A DNA stretch of 64,000 nt from Rehmannia glutinosa (Eukaryota; Streptophyta; Magnoliopsida; Lamiales; Orobanchaceae): assembly GCA_016081115.2 (NCBI GenBank), contig CM071931.1, forward strand, positions 13,896,284 through 13,960,283, in the 5' to 3' direction. Below the pieces are notes generated by a model. It ran no database searches and had not been told where the DNA came from. It worked only from the letters and a program-made list of their open reading frames with translations. Made by a program: the position numbers and the translations under genes. Within the stretch, counting starts at the first letter, position 1; each line of letters begins with the position of its first letter. Below are positions 1 through 11,195 of the stretch, one piece after another.

Positions 1-833
1 TCTAAGAAGATTCGCCGCTTGCCTCTCTTATAGTTCTTATTGAAGAACTTGTTGAACCTTTTAACCATCAGGGCTATTTTTCGGATCAATGACTTATTTG
101 ACCTCGACTCTCTTTCCATCCTTAACAATTAGAGCAAGCTGTTTTGGGATACAATTGTCTCTTCCGATCTTTTCTTCGAGCTCAAATTCGTAGGCTTTGA
201 GATACGAGAATAGTTCATGGTTGGAGGTCTTCGATATGTCCATGGAATGTCTCGATTGCCATAACCTTTATTTCCCATTCACCGAGGAGACTTTTTAGGA
301 TCTTCATACACATTTCTTGTGTATATTCCTTTCCAAGTCGCAGATAGCTTCGTTGGTGATTTTACGTGAACGAGCATCGTTGATCCAGGTTTTCTCTGCG
401 ATCATTTTGAAATTCTCAAATTTTTATACCACTGATAATTTATTTTCCTTGATTTGCTCACGAGCCTTCACAAATCAATGTTAGCTTGCGATTTCTTTAT
501 TTTTGCATGATTTGACTTTATTGAACATGGCTTTGTCAAAGGTTTTGTAAAGGATGTCCTTGGCTACATTGTCCAGGTTGTATCTTTCCGTCATCATTTG
601 TCCATTCAGTTCTTGGTTTTCAACTATATTTGGTCTAGGGCAACATCCTCTTCACCTACAAATTTGTAGCTCTTCTACAATTTTGTGTTCACTTTTAAGA
701 TTTGCGGTGGCCCATCCTCTATAATTATCCACATCTCATCATGTAATCCGATAGATTACCTTTACATACGAATTTTCCAATCATCAAATTCTTCAATTGT
801 GAACATAGGGATGCGTGTCAAATTTGCTTCCAT
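1..833 (-). pseudogene. gag fragment of inverted Copia element A'
   Basis: Reverse-strand copy of the gag region of element A (5238 to about 6070). The first ATG is at 831-833 on the minus strand, followed by the same N-terminus as A (MEANLTRI-PMFTIEEFDDWK). It reads off the left edge of the window. Gag forms the nucleocapsid-like particle in which Copia RNA is reverse transcribed. The frame is broken several times by small indels, so no long ORF survives. The primer-binding site lies between it and the LTR at 946-958 (minus: TGGTATCGAGCGG). Pol must lie outside the window. Confidence 0.85.
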
Positions 834-945
834 GATAATAACTCTTAATGATAAAAGGAGTTTTGAAAGCTTAAGTACTAAAAGCAGGACTTTGAAAAGT
901 TTGGAGATCTAGTTCAAGAACGGTGCGGAAGGCTCAATGAACCAA

Positions 946-958
946 CCGCTCGATACCA
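946..958 (-). other. primer-binding site of A'
   Basis: Minus-strand TGGTATCGAGCGG directly follows the inner LTR end. It resembles the tRNA-iMet PBS (TGGTATCAGAGC) but lacks one A after TGGTATC. The same base is absent in A and D. Confidence 0.75.
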
Positions 959-960
959 CT

Positions 961-2509
961 TGTAGGTCCCAAGGCGTGTGAGTGTAAGGTTTAGAAGGGG
1001 GTTGAATAAACCTTACCAACTTTTCACTTTTGGTCCTTTTTAAAATTGAGTTGACATACACAAATTTGTGTCCTTGGTGACGACCAATTTAGTTAATCAA
1101 GAGAGTTAGTCACTCAGGACTCGTATTTGTTGAAAAGAATAACTCATTGTTAAGACGAATTAGCTCAAGCGTGGTTTGTTTTCGATGGAAGACTTAACAC
1201 CCTTAAGTTTGGTTTAGTTATGATTTAATACTTGGTTTTAGTACTTAGAGATTTTCGTTGGATAGCAAATATGTCGTGAGAATTAAACAAATAAGATGCA
1301 CGAGGAATTAAAGTCTTTGAAATGTAAATGACACGATAAGTTTTTATAGAGGTTCGAAGATGGGGTAATTCTTTCTCCTCTCTTCTCCAACTCTGGAGGA
1401 ATCCACTAAGTATTGATCAAGTATACAGAGTGGTAACGACCCGATACAAGTCTTGATCACACAAGGTGACTTGATCCTTTGGGACTCGATCTGGAGATGC
1501 CTTGGTCACTCGGTGGCTTCTCGTCCGACTCAGCTTCTTCCGGGGCAGCTGCCTTGCTACTACATCTCACTTGCTCAAGTTCTTAGGATTTGATCACGAA
1601 GCCCTCCAAAAACTCGAGACTGGTTCGACTTGAACCTTCCTACAATCCTCCGTGGAATGTAGACCCCTTGATTCTTTAACAATTTCCTCTTCAACCGATT
1701 GAAGTTGTCTTTCCTTCACATGTGAGTGTTGGATTGATTTTCTTCGTAATGTAGGCTTGAGGATTAATCTTGAATGATTTGAGAATATCTTAGGTTATAG
1801 TTCAAATGTATACTTGAATATTCGTGGTTCGAGTTACCTTTTCTCAGTCATTCCTCGGCCTTTTATAGTGATCTTTCAAAAATGCTGCTGTTGAAGAGAT
1901 AGGCTTATTTTTGAAAGTCACTTGTGGTCGTTGGCTTGTTTAGTTGGTGATCCTTGGAATTGCCACTTCCTCGTATGAATTGTTCTTGACTTTTGAGTTC
2001 GACATGGTGCGATCTTTCCATAGGTTTATTCCTTTTACACGCTTCCGGGATCGAGCACTTTGAGAAAGGTAGCATGGAGATATTACTTGTTTAAGTAATT
2101 CTCTTGATTTCGTGCAACGGATCTCTTTGATTATCTCGACTTGACGCATTTCCTTGCTTTCCCAGGTGACTTAGAGTCGGCTTCCAATCATTAAATGACT
2201 CTTCTGTCACTTCAACTAGAGACTTGACTATCTTGAGTTGACTTGATGATGCTTTACTCAGTTTGCATCTCAGCTGCACCTTGATTGAGTTCCGTCTTCT
2301 CTTCTTTTGCCAAACTCGGCTGTCTCGCGGTGGAGTCTTCCTACTAGTCTCCGATTGTCTTCTTGCATGTTTGGGCATAGTCTGACTTAACTCGGCTTGA
2401 CCAGCCCTATTTATTACAATGCGATTTTACAACAAAAGCTGGGGTGCCAACTTCCTATTCTAAGTTTTACATGGCATTCATCAAAATCTAAACAATAAAT
2501 TTCCCAACA
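961..2509 (-). repeat. 5' LTR of inverted Copia element A'
   Basis: Starts TGTAGGTCCC on the plus strand and ends CCCAACA at 2509, so the LTR reads TGTT...TACA on the minus strand. It is 1549 bp, against 1546 and 1548 bp for the two LTRs of element A, to which it aligns end to end. The TATA box (TATAAAAGG, minus) is at about 1859-1867. It interrupts the 5' LTR of element B exactly at 2509/2510. The rest of A' and its other LTR lie left of the window. Confidence 0.9.
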
Positions 2510-2695
2510 CTTTTCTCTTATTAGTGCGCGACCGGTCGCCTCCTTTGTTTTGACAACAAAATCGGCCGTTTGTGTGGAGACAACATTTCCTTAAAATGTG
2601 GGATTGATCTCTAATTGTTATATTCTTGATTTTAATTGTATTGTTCTGTAGATTTTCAATCCCTAAGAGGAGCCTATGCTTGATCAATCATCTCC

Positions 2696-2704
2696 TATAA
2701 ATAG
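2696..2704 (+). promoter_or_regulatory. LTR TATA box of B (5' LTR)
   Basis: TATAAATAG in the context CTCC-TATAAATAG-AGGAAG. It is conserved at 22871-22879 (B 3' LTR) and, inverted, at 41526-41534 (C) and 60374-60382 (I). Transcription would start about 30 bp downstream, near 2725-2730, placing the hairpin array in the 5' leader RNA. Confidence 0.7.
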
Positions 2705-2939
2705 AGGAAGTTTTGGAGCAACCAATACAACAATTGAGATACAACACAACAAGATACACTTCAAGCAAACACTTGTTCTTCATTGTCATTATTCTTGTTG
2801 TAATTTTGCCTAGCTTATCACTTTCACATCCTTGAGGTCTAGGCTATTCTTGATTACACTTTGCACTCAAATTGTAATATTCATTATTGAGTTGTAATCT
2901 TGATTTTTGGTCATCATTCAACACAAGACATCCTTGTGA

Positions 2940-3150
2940 GTATTCTTGTGGTAAGAATACACTTGGGTGATCTAGGTGATAGGTGTTTCAAGAGTGTGGT
3001 GCTCTTGAGGTGTTGAAGAATTTGGTATTCTTCAAGATTGAAGATTGTGGTGATCTTCAAAGGTGCCGTTGAAGGAAGATTGTGGTAGTCTTCAAAGGGA
3101 GATTGTGGTAATCTCCAAAGGTGGTGTTGAAGAAGAGTGTGGTGCTCTTC
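2940..3150 (+). promoter_or_regulatory. array of seven GTGGT-loop stem-loops in the LTR leader
   Basis: Seven consecutive perfect or G-T-containing inverted repeats: 2940-2960 (stem GTATTCTT), 2988-3008 (TCAAGAG), 3013-3035 (TTGAAGAAT), 3038-3060 (TTGAAGAT), 3075-3093 (GAAGATT), 3098-3116 (GGAGATT) and 3132-3150 (GAAGAGT). The loop is GTGGT in six and TTGGT in one. Stem sequences differ but both strands of each stem change together. The array lies about 210-425 nt downstream of the predicted start, upstream of gag. The function is unknown; a packaging, dimerisation or translation signal is inference. Confidence 0.8.
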
Positions 3151-3406
3151 AAGGTGTTGTAAGTTGAGTTTGTATTAATTTTGGTAATTAATAAAATTCT
3201 TTTTCTTTTTGAAATCCATCCCGGATATGGGGTGGTAGAGGATTAGGCCCTAGGTGGGTTGAACCTCTATAAATCGCGTGTGTTGTTTACATTCCGCACC
3301 TTTATTATTGTCTTTGAGCATTCGGTTCGAAAAAGAGGGTAAAATCGAAAAGATGGAGATAATCTATTCACCCCTCTAGATTATCGTAGCCGCTTGGACT
3401 TACAAG

Positions 3407-3419
3407 TGGTATCAAAGCC
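3407..3419 (+). other. primer-binding site of B
   Basis: TGGTATCAAAGCC, two bases after the LTR end (TACA, 3401-3404). It matches the plant tRNA-iMet type PBS with one change (CAGAG to CAAAG). Confidence 0.8.
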
Positions 3420-3557
3420 AAACTCTTTGGCAAGCTCGTTTACATCGCGAGTGAAGAGGAACGATCGTCGGCTACGACGAAGCTCATCTTTCCAAAGACC
3501 TCCACCACCAAGCCACCACTATTTGATTCCAAATATTTTACATTTTGGAAAAGAAAG

Positions 3558-3562
3558 AATGG
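3558..3562 (+). repeat. target-site duplication of A, left copy
   Basis: AATGG, identical to 17493-17497 after the 3' LTR of A. Joining the two flanks restores the gag of B across the site. Confidence 0.95.
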
Positions 3563-5108
3563 TGTTAGGAATTTTATTGTTTAGATTTTGATGAATGCCA
3601 TGTAAAACTTAGAATAGGAAGTTGGCACCCCATTTTTGTTGTAAACCGCATTGTAATAAATAGGGCTGGTCAAGTGAGTTAAGTCGCCTATACCCAAACA
3701 TGCAAGAAGACAACGGAGACTAGAAGGAAGACTCAAGACAAAACCGGAGTATGGCAAAGAAGAGTAGACGGAACTCTATCAAGAAGCGGTGAGATGCGGT
3801 GAGTGGAGTATCATCAAGTCAACTCAAGAAAAGCCAAGTCTCAAGTTGAAGTGTGAGAAGAGTCATCCAATGATTGGAAGTGACTCTAAGTCACCTGGGA
3901 AAGCAAGGAAATGCGGTCAAGTCGAGATAATCGAAAAAGATCCGTTGCCGACGTAAATCAAGAGAATTACTTAAACAAGTAATATCTCCATGATACCTTT
4001 CTCGAAGTGCTCGAGTCCCTTAAACGTGCAAAAGGAATAAACCAATGGGAAGCACTACACCGTGTCGAACTCCGAAAAGGTGAAGAACAATTCATACGAG
4101 GAAATGGCAATTCCAAGGATCGCAACAAGACAAGCTAACGATCGCAAAGTGACTTTCAAAAATAAGCCTATCTCTTCAACGGGCAAATTTTTGAAAGATC
4201 ACTATAAAAGGCCGAGAAATGACTTTGAGAAAAAAGACCAGAACCACAAACGTTCAAGCAATTATTAGAATCGTAAACACGAAATATTCTCAATCCTCAA
4301 GCCTACACTACGAAGAACATCAATCCAACACTCACCTGTGAAGGAAAGATAACTTCAATCGGTTGAAGAGGAAAATCGAAAATCAAGGGTCTACATTCCA
4401 CGAAGGATTGTAGGAAGGTTCAAGGTCGAACCAAGTCTTGAGCTTTTGGAGGGCCGTGATCAAATCCAAAGAGCTTGAGCAAGTGAGTCAGTAGTAGCAA
4501 GGCAATGCCGTGAAGAAAGCCGAGTCTGACGAGAAGCCGGTGAGTGATCAAGGCGTCTCAGATCGAGTCCCAAAGGATCAAGTCAAATTTGTGTGATCAA
4601 GACTTGATATCGGACTGTTACCACTTTGTATATCTTGATCAATACCTAGTGGATTCCTCCAGGAGTTGGAGAAAGAGGAGTAGAAGAATTACCCCATCTT
4701 CGAACCTCTATAAAAATCTTATTGTGTCATTTACATTTCAAAGACTTTAATTCTTGCATCATATTTGTTTATTTCTGTGACATATTTGCTATCCATAAGA
4801 TAATCTCTAAGTACTAAATCAAGCTCTAAATCTCTACTTAACCAATCTTAAGGGTGTTAACTCTTCTTCATTTAAAAACAAACCATGATTGAGTTAATTT
4901 AGACTTAACAAGTGAGTTATTCCATCAATGATTTCGGTTGAGTCTCGTTGAAAGACTAACTCTCTTCGATCAACTAAATTGGTTGTCCACCAAGGACACA
5001 AATTTGTGTAAGTATCAACTCGAATTTTAAAAGGACTAAATCAAAAATTTGGTAAGGTTTATTCAAACCCCTTCTAAACCTTACACTTACACCCGCTTGG
5101 GACCTACA
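3563..5108 (+). repeat. 5' LTR of A
   Basis: TGTTAGGAA...GGGACCTACA, 1546 bp. TATA box TATAAAAGG at 4203-4211. The end is defined by the PBS and by the equivalent end of the 3' LTR. Confidence 0.95.
4203..4211 (+). promoter_or_regulatory. LTR TATA box of A
   Basis: TATAAAAGG, conserved at 16585-16593 (3' LTR), at about 1859-1867 (A', minus) and as TATAAAAG at 56786-56793 (A3). Confidence 0.65.
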
Positions 5109-5110
5109 AT

Positions 5111-5123
5111 TGGTATCGAGCGG
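5111..5123 (+). other. primer-binding site of A
   Basis: TGGTATCGAGCGG two bases after the LTR. It matches the tRNA-iMet PBS except for a missing A (TGGTATC-A-GAGC). Confidence 0.75.
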
Positions 5124-5237
5124 TTGGTTCATTGAGCCTTCCGCATGACAAGTTCTTGAACTAGATCTCCAAACTTTTCAAAGTCCGCTTTAGTACTTAA
5201 ACTTTCAAAACTCTTTTTATCATTAAAATTTATTATC

Positions 5238-6980
5238 ATGGAAGCAAATTTGACACGCATCCCTATGTTCACAATTGAAGAATTTGATGATTGGAAAATT
5301 CAGTATGCGGTGCTCATCTATCAAAGATTACATGATGAGATGTGGATAGTGATAGAAGATGGGCCACCGAGATCTTAAAGGTGAACACAACTATAAGAAG
5401 AGTCGCGGTAGAAGGAGAGGAGGATGTTGCTCCCTGCAGACCGGCCGTGGTTGAAAACCAAGAACCGAATGGACAAATGATGACAGAAAAAGATACAACC
5501 TGGATAATGTAGCCAAGGACATCCTTTACAAAACCTTGGACAAAGCCATGTTCAATAAAGTCAAATCATGCAAAACGGCTAAAGAAATCGGGACAAGCTA
5601 ACATTGATTTGTGAAGGCTCGTGAGCAAATCAAAGAAAACAAATTATCGGTGGTCGTCGTAAATTTGAGAACTTCAAAATGATCTCAGGAGAAAACCTGG
5701 ATCAACTGGATGATCGGTTCACGAAAATCACCAACGAGCTATCTACACTTGGAAATGAATATACACGATGAAATGTGTATGAAGATCCTAAAAAGTCTTC
5801 GGTGAAAGGGAAATGAAGGTCATGGCACTAAGACATTCCATGGACCTATCAAAGACATCCAACCATGAACTATTCTCGGACCTCAAAGCCTACGAGTTTG
5901 AGCCGAGAAGAAAAGACCGAGGAAGAGACGGTTGTACCCAAAACATTTGCTCTAATTGTTAAAGATGGGAAGAGAGTTGAGGTCAAAGAAGCCATTGATC
6001 GAAGAAAGAAATAGCCCTAGTGGTTAAAAGATTCAACAAGTTCTTCAATAAGAACTACAAGAGAGGCAAGGGCGAATATCAAAGGGAAGATAGGCCAACC
6101 AAGAGAACGGATCATCAAAAAGTCAATATCAAAGGGTGAAAATCCAAGAATGGAAAGAGAGTGATCAAAAGGTGAATATCTATCTTTGAATCAGAGACAA
6201 CCAGGTCATTATGCCATTGATTTTTGCCCATATCATGTAGTAAACAAATACGGGAATGAAGAAGAAAGAAAGGTCTTGTGAGAAAGAAGACAAGAAAAAA
6301 AAAAGGCAATGATGGCTGCAGAAAATGCACGAGTCAAAAGACACGGTGATTGAGAGAGCGGTGAAGCTATCTACTCAAGTGACTCGAAGAAGAAGCCCGA
6401 TCTGTTTGATGGCCAAAGAACAAGATCAACGACCAAGAAGATGAGGTACACTCTAACTCATCAAACTCGGACTCTAGTGATAGTAAGCTGTGACACACAC
6501 ACTTCATCACCCACTTATCTTTATGATTCATTAGGCAAAATGATGAAAGATTTTGAACACATTAAATCCTCACACACACTATTAAATGAGGAAAACAACC
6601 TACTCAAGAGCAAAACTCAAAGTGACTAAGGAGCGAGTACTCTAAGTCAAATAGTCGATGAGAATGAAAGTTTAAAAGGCTGAAAATGTTAAGTTAATAG
6701 CAGAAATAGTTGCCAAAGAAAAGAGGGAGAATGACCTCAAAAATGTTATTGCCTCATTCACTAAGGCATCTAAATCATTAGATGATCTTATTATGAGTCA
6801 AAGAGAATGTGGAGACAAGACAGGCTTAGGATTTAACTCTCTATGATATGTCAAACTTCGAGAGTAATTTTGGAAAAAGGATCTTCAAGCAATGACGAGT
6901 CTAAAATATCCAAAACTCTAAATGTTGCACACACATTCACCCCAAAGCACAATTACAAGCAAAGCTGGCCTTGGTTATAA
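5238..6980 (+). pseudogene. gag of A
   Basis: The ATG at 5238-5240 opens MEANLTRIPMFTIEEFDDWK, a Copia-type Gag N-terminus (UBN2/DUF4219-like). A zinc-knuckle remnant is visible near 6200-6240 (QPGHYAIDFCPY: the GH and last C remain, the first CxxC is scrambled). The region after about 6440 is coiled-coil-like (KMMKDFEHIK..., then ENNLLKSK). The frame breaks several times. The same gag occurs at 1-833 (A') and 57786-59079 (A3), so a three-way comparison is possible. Confidence 0.8.
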
Positions 6981-9900
6981 AGGAAAAGGAAAACAGCCCG
7001 GTTGAGTGCGGCTGAAAGGACAGTGAGAAGAGATTGTAGGGAGTTCTCAGAAACTCCAAACAGAAAAATACTCTGTAAAGAAGAAGCGAGCTACCAAAAA
7101 CCCGGAAAATCTATAAAAGAAATACATATGATGGGAATGGTAGAAAATATCCAAGCCAAGTGATTGGAATAATGTGAACTATCGGATAGACTTATGGAAT
7201 ATAAGCCCAAATGGCAAAGGCCTAGAACTCAAGCAAAGGCCATTCCAAAAGTATAAGAGCTTTCATCAAACACACTTATGCACCTAAGCACTACATTCAA
7301 AGACACCACAATTACCCAAAGAAGGCTATTGCCAAAACACATATGCAGGAATACGACAAAAGAGACAATTTGTATGAACCTAGAATCCCCAAGCAATTTG
7401 CAAGATTAATTATGATTATGGCAGCGATAGATGGCAACCCCTTAGAGTCAAATCATTTGGCTATAAGTTGGTTGGATCATCTTACAAATCATTGCGGGTT
7501 CAAGGAACAATCGAGTGCCAAGGAACCTGGTATATGGATAGTGGTCATTCCGGACATATGACAGAAACAAGAAAAATTTGTCAAAATTCAAGGAAGTAAA
7601 AGGAGCAAAAGTCATATTTGGAGGAAATGAAGCTCGGTGAAATAAGAGGCATTGGATCCATCAAGAGGAATGGATTAGAAATCACAGATGTTGCATATGT
7701 TGAAGGACTCAACTTCAACTTGCTAAGCATCATCAACTCACGTGACAAGGGCTATAATGTTGGATTCAACATGGGTATATGCCAAATCAAGGATCTTGAA
7801 TCGAATGAAGTTGTGTTGCAAGGATGCGGACAAAAGAACATGTATGTAGTAGATTGGTCAACCGCTACACCAAAGACACATCTACTAGCAAAAAGCACAA
7901 TTTGAATCAAGTTGGTGTGGGCACAAAAAGCGAGTCACCTGAATTTCAAAACGATTAACAAGCTTGCGAAGTAACCTTGTGGAAGGACTTACGGACTCGA
8001 TTATACAAGAAGGAGAGTATATGTGATGCATGTCGGAAGGGAAAACAAATCAAATCTTCATTCAAAGAAAAGACATGTCCATCTTCAACAAGAATATTGC
8101 ATCCGCTACATATGGATCTATTTGGCCCAGTGGAACCGGCCAGCATAAGTGGAAAGAAATACACCTTGGTGGTAGTAGATGACTACTCAAGATATACATG
8201 GACAATATTCATGTGTAAGAAGAAAGAAACTCTACGAAACTACCACAATCGATGAAGAGGATTCAAAATGAGAAGAGCCAAACCATTATCAAAATAAGAT
8301 CGATGAGGAACCGAGTTTGTCAATGGAATAATAACTCAAAAGATTGTATTGAAAATGGTATTGGTCATGAACTATCTGCGGCAAGGACTCCCGCGTGAGA
8401 ATGGAGTTGCGAGAAAGAAGGAACGAGAACTCTCAAAAAAGCGGCAAGGACCATGTTAGTCAAGCGGGGCTACCAAAAAAGATTTTGGTCAAGCAATCAA
8501 CACACTTGCTACACTCAAAACAGATGTATGATAAGACAAACGGTGACAAAGACTCCTATGAGATTTGAATTTGGAAGAAAACCAAATGTTGCATATTTTA
8601 GAATATTTGGATGTAAATGCTTCATCCACAACAATAGCAAAGACAATCTTAAGGCCTTCGATGCTAAAGGCGATGAAGGTATCTTTCAAGGATACTCGGT
8701 GAAAGCAAAGCCTACAGAGTACTCAACAAAAGGACTATGGTTGCGAAGAATACATTCATGTGGTATTCGATGAGCCAAATGTAAATGGAGAAGACATTGA
8801 AGAGTCGGTGATAAAATTTGAATCATCCTACCATACTGAGAAGAGTCCCTATCTTCAAGTCAAATTTGGAATTATAAACTCGAGGAAGAAGATGAGATAG
8901 TGAATCTCAAAAACATTTGGAAAATTTGCGGCTAAGTGACTACGAGAGAGTGATCAAAGCAAACAAAATTGCTAGACGATTGAATCCGGCCAACTTACTT
9001 CAACTTCGATGTAAGATGGCCGAGAGACCATCCACGAGAACTTGTCATTGGAGATATAAGAGAAGGTGTCAAAACAAGATCCAGAACTCAACAAGGAGCT
9101 ATGTTCACATGCTTCATCTCGCAAATAGAGCCCAAAGATGTGTTACAAGCATTGAATGATACACATTGGATTCAAGCTATGCAAGAATATTTGAATCGGT
9201 TTGAAAGAAATAAAGTATGGGAATTAGTTCAAAGACCCACACATCAAAATGTTATTGGTACTAAATGGGTGTTGAAACAAGATGAACGAGGAAGGTTACG
9301 TGGTAAGAAACAAAGCAAGACTAGTAGCCAAAGGATATTGCCAAGAAGAAGGAATAGATTTTGATGAAACATTTGCTCTGTAGCAAGATTGGAAGCTATA
9401 AGGATGTTTCTTGCCTATCTTGCTCACAAGAATTTCATTGTATATCGATGGATGTAAAAAGTGCATTCCTAAATGGTCTATTGGAAGAAGAAGTGTATGT
9501 TGAACAACCTCCAGGATTTGAGCAGAAGACTCTTGGAGATAAGGTATACAAACTCAAGAAAGCTTTGTATGGATTGAAACAGGCACCCGAGCATGGTATG
9601 ATACTTTGTCACAATTCCTAAGCGAAAATGGATCCACAAAAGGAAAAGTAGATAGAACATTTTTGAGTAATTCAAGACAAAAAGAGTATCTTGCTTGTTC
9701 AAATATATGTGGATGACATCATTTTTGGATCCACAAACAAAGAGCTATGTGAAAAATTTTCAAACCTCATGCAAAGTAAATTTGAAATGAGCATGATGGG
9801 AGAGCTAACATTCTTCCTTGGACTCCAAGTGAAAAACAAGCGAAGGATGGAACCTTCATAAGTCAAACAAAATACACCAGAGATTTAATGAAGAAATTTG

Positions 9901-10627
9901 GTATGGAGGAGAAGTCCTCGTAAAAATACCAATGAATACATCACCATAATGGATGTAGATGGCAAGCTGTAGATCAAACAAGATACTGAGCACTTATTGG
10001 ATCATTGCTCTATCTCACAAAGCGGGCGGACATCACCTTTGTAGGCGTATGTGCAAGATTTCAATCTGCTCCAAAAGAGAGCCATATGCGTGACTAAGAG
10101 AATATTGAGATACTTGAAAGGAAGCCAAGAAGTTGGCTTATGGTATCCAAGGAAGGTGGATTCAAGCTAATTGGCTATTCAGACTCGACTATCTTTGGAT
10201 GCGAGTTGATGAGAAAAAGCACCTCAGGCACATGTCAAATGCTAGGAAACAGGCTGGTTTCTGGTTTAGCAAGAAGCAAAATTCAATAGCCACCTCTGGT
10301 ACAACGAAGAATAAATAGGCATGCGAAGGCGGTTGTCAGCCCAAGTCCTATGGATGAGACAGAATGAGAGACTATGAAGTTGAGGAAAAAGAAATTCCAA
10401 TCATGTGTGATAACACAAGTGCAATTGCAATTACTCAAAATCTCGTGTTGCACTCAAGAACAAAGCATATCGATGTCGAGATATCACTTCATAAGAGATC
10501 ATGTTGAAAAGAAGGACATCATTTTGGAGTATATCTCAAGCGATAAACAATTGGTGACATCTTCACAAAACCATTATGTGAGTCAAGATTTGAAGAACTC
10601 AAGCATGAGTTAGGGTTAATTGAGTGA
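6981..10627 (+). pseudogene. pol of A: protease, integrase, reverse transcriptase, RNase H
   Basis: Protease active-site motif WYMDSG at 7528-7545. A GAG-pre-integrase region follows (about 7600-7970; EGLNFNLLSI, SHLNFKTINKLAK) with the integrase zinc site ICDAC near 8020. The integrase core has HMDLFGP and VVDDYSRYTW (about 8105-8205), but the second catalytic Asp block near 8305 is scrambled; the third-residue context ENGVA survives near 8400. The RVT_2 reverse transcriptase has WIQAMQEYLNRFERN (9165-9215), MDVKSAFLNG (9448-9478) and YVDD (9706-9717). The RNase H shows CDNTSAI (about 10400) and SRTKHIDVRYHFIRD (about 10455-10500). The reading frame ends ELGLIE at the TGA at 10625-10627. Numerous frameshifts and stops break it. 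Confidence 0.9.
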
Positions 10628-11195
10628 AAGTGACACTCGGAAGAATCAAGAAAAGAAATGGAACACAAAAAGGGAAAAAGAGTGAACTCACAAATCGGCT
10701 AAGTAAATCACCAGATCGGAAAGACATGACTATACCAAGTCGGTGACAATTTGAGTCACAAAGAGGAATGAGAAAAGAAGAAGAGCTAAACCGGTGAGGG
10801 CAAAAGTTGAATCATTTATGAGCAAAGTGACAAAAACGCTTTGATCGTTTTCGACTAAGCCGGAATGTTTTTAAGGATTACGTCAAAGATAATTATGACG
10901 CAGGCAGGCAAAAGCCGCACACCAAGCTTATGATTGGATATAAATGTTGCCGCATTAAATACGAGACATTAAATGCTAAATTGGCGTGCAAAATCTAAGC
11001 CGTTGATTTCGATCACATTTCAAAAACCACCCGCACGCCCTTTCATAAACCATACTTAAACCATTTTCGTCCGTTTCTCTCACACACTACCAAAAACTGT
11101 TCATTGCTCTCTCTCGGAAGCAAAGGCAAAAATTTTCTCAAAACCCTATCTATCTTCAAATCAATCTCTAAGTTTTCTTCGGTAAAATCTGAAGG
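10628..11195 (+). other. non-coding spacer between pol and ORF2 of A
   Basis: No gene seen. It could carry a leader for a subgenomic or spliced ORF2 mRNA, but no clear promoter was identified. Confidence 0.4.

Larger units (their letters stand above)
2510..3404 (+). repeat. 5' LTR of B, 3' portion (truncated by A' insertion)
   Basis: Aligns with 22676-23590 of the 3' LTR of B and ends in the same GCCGCTTGGACTTACA. The missing U3 part is displaced to the left of A', outside the window. It holds the TATA box, the putative R/U5 leader and the hairpin array. Confidence 0.9.

Noticed and set aside
3001..3150. Hairpin array as a CRISPR-like or satellite repeat
   Set aside because: Repeats are not separated by unique spacers and vary in sequence with paired changes; the location is inside plant LTRs.
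5111..5123. tRNA gene near LTR borders
   Set aside because: Only the 3' complement of tRNA-iMet is present, as expected for a primer-binding site; no cloverleaf.
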